29,170 nucleotides of DNA, from contig NW_008246079.1 in NCBI RefSeq assembly GCF_000281045.1, forward strand, positions 670,888 through 700,057, in the 5' to 3' direction. Of the stretch, positions 9,119-17,249 are shown in pieces. The position numbers were made by a program, and so were the translations under genes. This stretch comes from Saprolegnia diclina VS20 (Eukaryota; Oomycota; Saprolegniomycetes; Saprolegniales; Saprolegniaceae). Position 1 is the stretch's first letter; each line of letters starts with the position of its first letter. The notes below the pieces were generated by a model that made no database searches, had not been told where the DNA came from, and saw only the letters and a program-made list of their open reading frames with translations.

Positions 9119-10537
9119 CTAGTGCTTGGTGCTGTAGTACGTCGTGTTGGTGTAGACCATCTTTTGGTACTCGGCCGGGCAGTACGGGAAGTGGATCGTC
9201 GGGTCGGCCGGCGACGGCGTGAAGAGCGCCTTGCCCGTCTGGATCGAGACGTAGACGGCAAGGAACGAGATGACAATGAGGATGAAGATGCTCGCAATCT
9301 TCTCGAAGAGGCCCATCGTCTTGTGGAACGCCTTCATGTTGAAGACGACCGGAAGGATCATGCAGCCGAGCGCGGTCGACGAGGCGCCGACAAAGTTGAG
9401 CAGGTCGTTAAAGTGGTCCTTCCAGATGATCGCAATGACCGTGCAGATGGACACTTGGCAAAAGCGCATGATGCACGCTTTGAGGTAGTCGCGGCTGGAC
9501 GCGTACATGGGAGCCGCGCTCGCGTCGTCGGGCTTGCCGGTCTCGAGCGCAACGTCGTCCTTCATGACCGGGGTTTCCAAGTCCTCAAAGCCCGACTGGC
9601 GCGCCTCGAGCGTAAACTGCTCCTTGTGGAAGCCAAAGATGATGCGCTCGAAAATGTAAAACGTCGGGAAGAGAATGACAGCAAACGCGATCGTGCAGTG
9701 GAGCTGCATGAAGAGGAAGGCGAGGACGATGCCGCCGCGGGGCGCTTCGAACCCGAGCTTGGTGCCCGTGATGGCAAAGAGGAGGTTGCCGGGAATCTGG
9801 CAGCCGACGTTGTGGACACCGGCAAACGAAATGGCCAAGAAGAGCACCGAGCAAAAGCCGAGAGTCACCAAGATAACGCGCGGCATGCGCTCCGGCTGCG
9901 TATGTTCGCGCTGCAGGGCCGGGATGACGACACCGGCCGAGTAGCCGAGCGAGAGGTTGCCAAAGACGGACGTGATACCGTCAAACGAAAGCGCGGGCTT
10001 GGGCGTGGCAAGGCCCGCGGGGATGTTGTCCATGCTGCTGAGAAGCACGTAGAGCGCGACAAAGTCGGCGAGAAGCGTGCCAAGCGCACCGGCGGCGGCC
10101 GTACCGGCGCTCTCCTTGAGCGACGGCATCATGCAGATGGGCAGCAGCGTGATGGCCATGAGGATGATCCACGTCTCGGGCGAAAACGTCTCGGGGAAGA
10201 GCACGTCGAGGAGCGAGCCGCCGAGGACAAGGAACGCAATCGGTACCATGCAGCACACGAGGAGCTGCGAGAGCGTCGTGATGTAGCGACCCGGCTTGCC
10301 GTAGAGCCACTCGCCAATATCGCCATACGTGCGCACGTACTTGGGCGCCGCGAGCATGACCTTGGAGACGCAGACGGTCGAGTAGAGGTTGATGGCCGCC
10401 ATGAGCAAGAGCGCGGCGGTCGCCCAGTAGTAGCCAGCGCGGGCGTAGTTGGCCGGCATGCCGAGCGTACCGATGCCATAGACAACACAGTAGAGGTTGA
10501 AGCAGAGCTTGAGATCTTCGAGCGTCAGAAACGCCAT
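9119..10537 (-). CDS. Amino acid/auxin permease family transporter, paralogue 4 (472 aa, most divergent)
   Basis: A single-exon AAAP-family transporter at the upstream end of the array. It keeps the helix-1 region (YGIGTLGMPANYARAG), LQREHTQPERMPRV and GCQIPGNLLFAI, but differs from the other three in helix 1 (NLYCVVYG rather than SLFCVVCG), helix 7 and the central loop. That loop is longer and contains DLETP without the following Lys-Glu. The C-terminal tail again has FPYC and a sequon (NTT). The ATG at 10537 (MAFLTLEDLKLCF) aligns with the paralogue starts. Its upstream region lacks the ATAGTGTA element found near the other three, so it may be regulated differently. Substrate unknown. Confidence 0.92.
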   Translation of the reverse strand: MAFLTLEDLKLCFNLYCVVYGIGTLGMPANYARAGYYWATAALLLMAAINLYSTVCVSKVMLAAPKYVRTYGDIGEWLYGKPGRYITTLSQLLVCCMVPIAFLVLGGSLLDVLFPETFSPETWIILMAITLLPICMMPSLKESAGTAAAGALGTLLADFVALYVLLSSMDNIPAGLATPKPALSFDGITSVFGNLSLGYSAGVVIPALQREHTQPERMPRVILVTLGFCSVLFLAISFAGVHNVGCQIPGNLLFAITGTKLGFEAPRGGIVLAFLFMQLHCTIAFAVILFPTFYIFERIIFGFHKEQFTLEARQSGFEDLETPVMKDDVALETGKPDDASAAPMYASSRDYLKACIMRFCQVSICTVIAIIWKDHFNDLLNFVGASSTALGCMILPVVFNMKAFHKTMGLFEKIASIFILIVISFLAVYVSIQTGKALFTPSPADPTIHFPYCPAEYQKMVYTNTTYYSTKH

Positions 10538-12608
10538 GCTGAGATGGTGTCGAATTGGAAAATGCAAAGTGGCTCAAGTGACGGGAAGCCCGCCACCCGT
10601 TCGAGGCGCCAAAGACGGTTTCGGTCCCACTCGTTCTTCCGGCGCCTCGAGACCACCAGCTGGTGCGAGCGTAGCCAACGGGGAGGCTGGACAGGCGGGC
10701 TGCTATGTCACTTGAGCTTTGGTCGAGTGACACCCAAGAATGCTGCCTTGCCGTTGGTGGAAATCTATAAAACCTAGTTGACATGTCCCGCACAAGGTCC
10801 AAGCATTCGGAGCACACAAAGCGTCTGGAGCCTCAACACGCCTCTCACGACGCAGATATCGTGTTACCTGGCGCTGTCTCGGCGCGACGACGATGTGGCA
10901 GCGTTGCGCCGCCTCGTGTTTCACGGCCAAATTTGTCATCTTACGATCCTGGATCTTGTTCGATTTGGGGAGCGGTAAGCTGCAGACGTGCGACGGGTCG
11001 TCATTTTCTGCACCACTTTAAAGCAAAGATACTTACTCGAGCGTGGCACAACAGCAGAGCGTCCCACGCTGCCACGAGTCGGGCGCGCAGTACACGATGC
11101 CAGGAAAATGCCGATCTTTCGACCGTAAAGTGCAAAGTCAGCGATGCGAGCGAGGTTCGAAGCGGATACCAACTGCATCTCGACCAACGACACGGGCAGG
11201 TGGCAACATGGACCGGAACCGCTAGCTTTGGCTGCAACTTGGATGGGTACGCAACGCATTTACCGCTCTCCATGGAGCCCGATCCCTACGCCGGGATGCG
11301 GTAAAGCAGTGCGTTATCGACGGAGGCTGTTTACTATCCTGCGTACCACCGCATTGGAAAGCGTTTCTGATTGAAATCTGATCGAGACCGTCACAGCTGC
11401 GCTCGTCTTCTCGGAAATCAGTGATGATCACCAAGATCTTAGTGTGTATGTGGCGGCTGCGAGGATAAGAAAGCGCTAAGATGTTGCCTTGATTCTTGAG
11501 GAAGCAAGTCGACAGATCTTGCCCTTTACCGTGCGAGTCCAACACTGCCTTTGGGGATGATCGAAATGGACGCACTTCAACAAGCGCGCCGCCTTTCGAT
11601 TCCTACCCACTAATAGTACCTAGTACTACGCTAGAGGTTAGTGAGCACTGCGACGAAGATTTGCGGCACGTATGAGGAGGGATTACCGACTTGCAAGCGA
11701 GAGCGGTTGCAATTTGTCGCTGCAAAGATCCTCCCAACAGTGGAAGCTACTACACCTGAAAGGCGAATAGACGTCTGGTTGAGTCGACAGAGGACTTCCA
11801 TGGAGCTCGACGAGCCGGTTGCAGTTGCACCGTACACTGGGTGTCCGTCCTCGCACTCGAATACGCCTGCCCACCACCAGTGAGCACCTCGGTGGCAACG
11901 TTCAGCACTGGTAACTGCATCGATGGAGTGGACCCAGCGCGGTGACGGTGCTTGGCCAACTGATATGTGCGAAGCCAGCCAGCGATTAGCACCACAGGCA
12001 TTTGTCGGTGCGTCGGCCTTCTCTCCGCTATTGTGAGCAAAGGGCAATTGAAACCTAGCATACGTGGCAGCCATGGCCTCGACGTTCGTGTTGAAGAGCC
12101 AGCCGCTCATCGAGTACAGTAGTCATTCGGTGCAGTCTGCCTCGTGCGGCACGCCTCGGCGTCCCCACCCTGGTGCCTTACAGCATTCAACTATATAGGA
12201 GGACTCAAGTGGAGGCAGGCGAGAACGGCTTGAACGACTCTATGCATGATCTGCCGTTTGCGTCGATGCCGGCAACTCCATGCTTGCACGATCGTCTTTG
12301 GATGCGGACAAGCCGAGCATACCTCACATCTCTCACCTTCTGACGCACCTCCACGCTCGGGTAACTGGGTGGAACAGGACACGAGGAAATATTCGCTTGT
12401 AAAGGCTATGTGAGCTCGAGATGGGAGAGGCGGCGGTACCGACGCAGCTCCTCAGCACGTTCTATGGCTCGTCGAATACAGCGACGCGGCCGCGACCATG
12501 ACCCTGCAGAAGATCAAGTGAGGCTTCGTCTTCTTCCTTTGCTGTGCAAACCACCACCATCATGCTCATTAAACGAACAAATTCCGTTCAAAATGTGGGA
12601 CGTCATGA
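10538..12608. other. Intergenic region, no gene supported
   Basis: About 2 kb between transporter 4 and the first deacetylase. Two stretches look faintly protein-like: plus strand 10783-10976, ending at a GTAAGC donor-like site and preceded by TATAAAA at about 10767; and minus strand 11631-12110, a 159-codon open frame. A short plus-strand stretch at 12424-12511 could be read as an exon ending at a GTGAGG donor. None has a recognisable domain or a consistent splice partner, and both strands are open over short distances, so I do not call genes. Decayed genes are possible. Confidence 0.4.
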
Positions 12609-13775
12609 TTACCCCGCAAATTTATAGTTGTCCATCGTGTCGATATTGTACCCGCGGAGCTTGAGCTCGACAATCGTATCGCGAAACATAGTTGCGAGTG
12701 CCTTGGTGCTATAGTGGTAGTCGTGGGCGAGCACGACGACGCCGAGCCGGCGCGCGCCATCCTTGTTGGGTCCATCAAAATTGTGTTCGACCGCTTGGAC
12801 AATGCGGCACTTTTCAGCGTCGAGGTCGCGCATGTGGTCCTTGTCCCAGCGCCAATCGATGTCCCAGCCAAAGACGGCCCACGGTTTGCCCTGGAACGTC
12901 TCGTTCTTGCACGCAAGATGGCTGCCGCCCACGAGTTGGTCGGCAATACCGGTGCGCAGCGTCTGCTCGGCGCCCGACTCGGCGCCGTAGAGCGACCACT
13001 TGTAGTTTTTACCTGGCACACGCCACACGTTCGTGCACGGCAGCCGTGCGAGGCTCCAGATATTCGAGAGTTGGCGCGCATACTGCGCCAGCTCTTCCTT
13101 CGTGTCCCACAGTGTGTCGTTGGCCCACGCCTCTTGAAAGTGCAGCGCGCCACGTACAAAGTCCGAGGTCGCGTCGCTGCCACACGACGCGTACTTGTCA
13201 GCGATCTTGGTGAGCGCTGCCATCTTGGCGTACTCGCATTTCGTCGACGCCTCGTCGTAAAAGTGCGTGTCCGAGTGCGACGCGAGCACGTGCCCTTTCT
13301 TGATCGTCCAGACGGAGAGCTCGGTGATCTTGGGCTTGGCCTCGGGCTTGCACTGCAGCGTGAGCTCATATTTGGTCTCGGGCCCGCAAAAGTTGTAGCC
13401 CGACTCGAAGAACGTGACCTTGAACGGCGTTTGGTCGAGCGCCTCGAGGAGGTTTTGCCGACCGACCACCGATGGCCCGTCATCCATGGTCATGTACACG
13501 GTCTCGCCGGCCTTGACTTGACGCCCTCGCGGACACGAGATGGCCGTCGGCACCGGCGACAGAGGCGTGTACGGCGGCAGCTTGATGTTGCCAGGGACCC
13601 GTGGTGGCAACGTTGTCGGCGGTGGTGTCGTCGGTGGTGGCACCGTCGTCGGTGGCGGTATCGTGCTCGGGACGGGTGTTGTCGCGGGTGAAGGCGCCGG
13701 CGATGGGATGCCCACGCGGTCGTAGACGTCGAGCGCGACGGCGACGACGTGCCATGCAAGCGCGAGGCCAAACAT
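12609..13775 (-). CDS. Secreted or anchored CE4 polysaccharide (chitin-type) deacetylase, paralogue A (388 aa)
   Basis: A carbohydrate esterase family 4 (NodB-like) enzyme expected to remove N-acetyl groups from chitin-like polymers in a metal-dependent reaction. The N-terminus (1-16) is a signal peptide or anchor, followed by a Pro/Thr-rich linker (about 23-60) and the catalytic domain (about 78-388). The CE4 motifs are complete in order: TMDDGPS (96-102; D98 as base, D99 for metal), H167-S-D-T-H171 for metal, RLPC (244-247) at motif 3, DIDW (305-308) and LAHD (349-352). Several Cys residues suggest disulfides. The ATG at 13775 was chosen because the frame upstream has only a TTG and the paralogue also begins MFG. 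It is a tandem neighbour of paralogue B, on the same strand and 424 bp apart. Polymer specificity is not readable. Confidence 0.9.
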   Translation of the reverse strand: MFGLALAWHVVAVALDVYDRVGIPSPAPSPATTPVPSTIPPPTTVPPPTTPPPTTLPPRVPGNIKLPPYTPLSPVPTAISCPRGRQVKAGETVYMTMDDGPSVVGRQNLLEALDQTPFKVTFFESGYNFCGPETKYELTLQCKPEAKPKITELSVWTIKKGHVLASHSDTHFYDEASTKCEYAKMAALTKIADKYASCGSDATSDFVRGALHFQEAWANDTLWDTKEELAQYARQLSNIWSLARLPCTNVWRVPGKNYKWSLYGAESGAEQTLRTGIADQLVGGSHLACKNETFQGKPWAVFGWDIDWRWDKDHMRDLDAEKCRIVQAVEHNFDGPNKDGARRLGVVVLAHDYHYSTKALATMFRDTIVELKLRGYNIDTMDNYKFAG

Positions 13776-14199
13776 CGCCGGCGGAATCACAGCAGATGTC
13801 GCTCGCAACTCGCGCCAGGTACCCAATTAGGACTTTCTAGGGCAAAGTCAGGCCAGAACCAGGATTCCAAGCGACGACCATGTGCAGCAGGTCCTTCCTC
13901 AAACATTTATACCGCGACCACAAATATATTTAAATATCAATAAATACTCTAGTAATTGTATGCAGTGATAGGCATGACGACGACATTTCGAAGCATGTGA
14001 TTCCATACGCCCAGCGCTGACGTGGCGCGAGTAATGCTGGCGAGAGTGGCCACACGTGGCACGTGGATAGGCAGAGATGGTATCCTGTCCGAATCTCATT
14101 GGCGTCTGGCTGGGCCCGAGCTTTCTCGTAGCTCGCATGGCGACGGGCCCGAGGCCCGAGCACGCAAAAGCCATCGATCGACATCATACACATCGATCT
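13776..14199. other. Spacer between the two deacetylase genes
   Basis: 424 bp. Holds the upstream region of paralogue A, including an AT-rich patch at about 13918-13950 with repeated TAAATA words. The rest shows no coding or RNA signal. Confidence 0.5.
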
Positions 14200-15363
14200 T
14201 TACACTTTTAGGCGATCGATCGTGTCCATGGCGTACCCCCGTAGCTTCAACTCGACGAGGAGGTCACGGAACATGGCAGCATTCTCAGGCGTGTTGTAGT
14301 GATAATCGTGGCCGAGCACAACGACCGCTTGACCCCGGCGCGGGTCGCGGCCAGTCCGGCTGAACTCGTGCTCGATCACTTGGACCATCCGGCACATCTC
14401 GGCGTGGGTGTCCTTGAGCTCTTTCCACGCCCACTCGACGTCCCACCCGGTCGTGAACCACGGCTTGCCCATGAATGCCTCGGGCTTGCACTTGTTGGTG
14501 CCGGTTGCAATTGCATCGGCAACGCCGATCCGCGCCGCCTTCTCGGCCGCTGACGTCTCGTGGCCCCAGCCTATGTCAAACTTGTAGTCGCCCGCCATGC
14601 GCCACACGTTGGAGCACGGCAGCCGCGCGTACGTCCACATATTGGCGACTTGCTTGGCGTACGCTGCCTTCTCGTCGGTGCTTTCCCAGAGCGCGTCGTC
14701 GGCGAGCGCCATGGTTTCTTGGAAGCGCAGCGCGCCCCGTACAATGTCGGCGGTCGCGTCACGGCCACACGATGCGTACTGCGGCGGCACGTTGGTCATC
14801 TCGCTCATCTTGATATAGGCGCAGTAACCCGTGCTCCGGTCGTACAGGTGCGAGTCCGAATGCGCGGCGAGCATGTGGCCCTGCTTGATGGTCCACGCCC
14901 AGAGCTCGATGGCCGGCAACTTGGCCGCGTCGTCGCAGTCGAGCACGAGGCCGCTCGTTTGCGGACAAATGTTGTACGCGCTTTCGTAAAAGGTGATTTT
15001 CTCGGAAATGTGGCTGAGCGCTTGGAGGAGGTACTTGCGGCTGCCAATGCTCGGGCCGTCGTCGAGCGTCATGTACACCGTGTCGCCGGCCTTGACCTTG
15101 CGGCCCGCCGGACACGAGATGGTCGACGGCAGCGGCTTGGCGGGCGGCGACGGTGGCAGCTTGGCTAGGCCCACGAGCTTCTTGAGCACTGGGACGATCG
15201 TTTTGTTTGTGGCATTCGTCGGCGCGGACGTCGGGGCAACGACGACGGCCGGCGGTGCCGACGGCGCCGGTGTCGCCTCCAGTGTGTTGACGGGACTCGA
15301 CGACGGCGACGTGAGCGTCCAGATCGCAATCGCAGCGTTCCACAAGACGAGGCTGCCGAACAT
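14200..15363 (-). CDS. Secreted or anchored CE4 polysaccharide (chitin-type) deacetylase, paralogue B (387 aa)
   Basis: A second CE4/NodB-like deacetylase, clearly paralogous to A over the whole catalytic domain. Residues 4-18 are hydrophobic (signal peptide or anchor); residues 19-80 form a Ser/Pro/Ala/Thr linker with possible N-glycosylation (NATNKT). Catalytic motifs are TLDDGPS (99-105), H168-S-D-S-H172, RLPC (247-250) within ARLPCSNVWR, DVEW (308-311) and LGHDYH (350-355). All metal-binding and base residues are present, so it should be active. Two landmarks shared with A but not general in CE4 are ISCP-GR-VKAGDTVYM before motif 1 and the C-terminal VELKLRGYAMDTID. The start is the ATG at 15363. 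Substrate is inferred to be a cell-wall chitin or GlcNAc polymer. Confidence 0.9.
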   Translation of the reverse strand: MFGSLVLWNAAIAIWTLTSPSSSPVNTLEATPAPSAPPAVVVAPTSAPTNATNKTIVPVLKKLVGLAKLPPSPPAKPLPSTISCPAGRKVKAGDTVYMTLDDGPSIGSRKYLLQALSHISEKITFYESAYNICPQTSGLVLDCDDAAKLPAIELWAWTIKQGHMLAAHSDSHLYDRSTGYCAYIKMSEMTNVPPQYASCGRDATADIVRGALRFQETMALADDALWESTDEKAAYAKQVANMWTYARLPCSNVWRMAGDYKFDIGWGHETSAAEKAARIGVADAIATGTNKCKPEAFMGKPWFTTGWDVEWAWKELKDTHAEMCRMVQVIEHEFSRTGRDPRRGQAVVVLGHDYHYNTPENAAMFRDLLVELKLRGYAMDTIDRLKV

Positions 15364-16070
15364 GGTGACGGTAGGGACTGCCGTTCGCAGTGGAGATGAA
15401 AATTTGAACTATAGCCGTTGGATTGTACTAGAGGCTTGCATCAATGGCCCTTGAGACCGGGCATCCTGCCAGATGGATAAGCGTTGCATACACGCCAAAA
15501 TGGTCGCCGGTTCGATCCTCTTCGACTGCACGACCAGTCAATTAAGCCAAGGGCACACTGCAACCTCGAAATGCACCGACCCGATCGACAGTAGCGGGCA
15601 CTTCGCAGCGTCGTTATTGCCCTTGTGGTGCTATCTTCTGTGGCGACGCGGACTGCTGATCCCTATCGTGGGTATGGCAAGTCCTCGATCACATGGAGAG
15701 TGGTCGGATTGCGCGTCCCCTGCGAAACGTTGACGCCGGCGTTCCTGAGTACGCTCGAGTGGTCATGTCGTCAAGTCGAAATTTGTATCGAGACATGTTA
15801 GCTCCTTGGGACGAACAACGTCCTGCGAGCGCTTCTTCTATGGGCATGGCTTGAACACCACGGTACAATCGCGCTCCAACGAACCCGCTAGGAATGCGTA
15901 TGGCAGGCCTGCGCGCGCAATGGCGCTCTGAGCTTCGATGGGCAACGTTCAGTGCGGGCTTGCCCTCGTCTTGTGGTTTGCCATGTATGTCGTCAACGCT
16001 CGTAGAGTAGTCAGGCGATTAACCCTTACCCGGACAACCGGTTCAACGCTTCCTATTAATACCAGCTGCC
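15364..16070. other. Intergenic region between divergent genes, with a tRNA-like stretch
   Basis: About 700 bp between the minus-strand deacetylase B and the plus-strand gene at 16071, so it must hold both promoters. TTTTCATCTCC on the minus strand, about 30-45 bp upstream of the deacetylase ATG, weakly resembles an oomycete initiator. A tRNA-like stretch lies at 15467-15518. No open frame here has recognisable features. Confidence 0.5.
15467..15518 (+). other. Degraded tRNA-like sequence with A- and B-box-like motifs
   Basis: TGCCAGATGGATAAGCG (15467-15483) resembles an A box and D arm, GCGT/ACGC pair around a seven-base loop (15481-15495), and GGTTCGATCC (15509-15518) is a perfect-looking B box. 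A-to-B spacing is about 42 nt, near normal. However, the T-stem and acceptor stem do not pair and the base before the anticodon position is G rather than U. It is a relic or a tRNA-derived repeat promoter, not an intact tRNA. Confidence 0.25.
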
Positions 16071-17209
16071 ATGACCGCCAAGGCGTACGTCGATGGCCTC
16101 CTCCGCGACGCCTGCGCCAACGTCGTTGCTCGCGTCGCGGACGACCGACCGTCGATCCCCGAGCCCCCCGACGACGATGACAACGCTCCGAACGAGATGG
16201 ACGCGTCACCGGACGAGGAATTTGTCCCTTGTTGGCAGCAGGAGCGAGACGAGACCGATGCGGACGACCCATGTGTCGGGTGGTCCACGTGCGAGGTGGC
16301 CCATGACGTGGCGACGGCTTTTGTCGATGCAATACTGGCGTCAGAGCAGCTCTACCTCCGAGCCAGCCCCGAACGTTGTGAGGAGCTAGAGCCTCTTCTA
16401 GACCCACCGACCCTGCAGGAATTGCGTGCTCCAAACGACGAGCCTCCCAGTAGTGGCCCGATCGACGAGCCGTGTGCTGAAATCGAACCACCCACCACAA
16501 CACCCACGGTCACGGACGACGCTGTTCCTGCGATGCAAGCATCTTCATCCGAGAGCGGTTCCGCCACTGCAAGAGACGTCACCACTGCTCCGTTGCCAGT
16601 CCAAGCACCGTCACCCGTGCAAGTATCGTCACCGCTCAAAGCTCCGAAAGCTATTCACAAGGCGGGTCGGCCGTACCCCGTGGCCCCTTCGACGACCAAG
16701 CCAGCGACTACGTACGTGCAGGCTTGACATGGAGCGACCCTGACAATCGTGTACGTAGGCGGACAAAGCGACCGATGCCGCCGTCCATCGGACTCAAGCA
16801 ACTCACGCCACCCCCCTCCTTTGCGTCGCTGGACATCTACCCCCAAGTGCTCACCGACGTCTCAATCTTCCCCGCGAGTCCGCGCAACGACAACCAGCCC
16901 GACGCCTTCGCATCCGCGTGCACCAAGCCGCCGTCGATGGCCAAGAGCTCACCAAAGAAGCTCGACCCGATCGTCTTCCGCGGCGGCAAGTACAAGGCGT
17001 ACTTTGCCTCTGGTCGCAGCGACGCGTCTCCTCGGGCCCGGCGTCTCAAGGCCGACGCCATTGTTACGACAACGCGTCACCACGACGGGTCGCCCGGGCC
17101 CCACCACCAAGTGTCGGGGTTTTGCCGGCAGTGCCTCCTCTACGGCGACATGCGCAAGCTCGCCGAGTGCAGCGAACACAACTATTTCCCGCCCAAGTCG
17201 ATCGCGTAG
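16071..17209 (+). CDS. Unknown protein with C-terminal C-x2-C-x11-C-x2-H site (363 aa, two exons)
   Basis: I do not recognise the family. Exons 16071..16711 and 16759..17209 join across a 47-nt intron (GTACGT donor, CTGAC branch-like site, GTAG acceptor) to give 364 codons including the stop. Without splicing the first frame stops just after the donor. The N-terminal half is acidic, with two short helical stretches (about 5-22 and 76-95) separated by Asp/Glu/Pro-rich sequence. Residues 120-212 are low-complexity Pro/Ser/Thr and probably disordered. The second exon is basic and ends in a compact segment with FRGGKYKAYF (about 287-296) and C336, C339, C351 and H354, which could bind zinc. The arrangement suggests a nuclear or adaptor protein, which is inference. 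Confidence 0.65.
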
Positions 17210-17249
17210 ACGACAATGTGTACATCAACAGAAGATAGTATGCTAAATA

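Noticed and set aside
9122-10777. Long plus-strand open frames opposite transporters 3 and 4 (6283-7878 and 9122-10777)
   Set aside because: Shadow frames of the transporter genes: composition is strongly charged, no hydrophobic pattern or motif is present, and the minus strand has an obvious eleven-helix protein.
10783-11304. Plus-strand open frame possibly beginning a gene, with TATAAAA just upstream
   Set aside because: The TATA-like word is too close to the ATG, the frame most protein-like to the eye is interrupted further on, no domain is recognisable and no acceptor could be paired with the GTAAGC site.
11631-12110. 159-codon minus-strand open frame
   Set aside because: No recognisable motif, mixed composition and competing open frames on both strands; not enough to call a gene.
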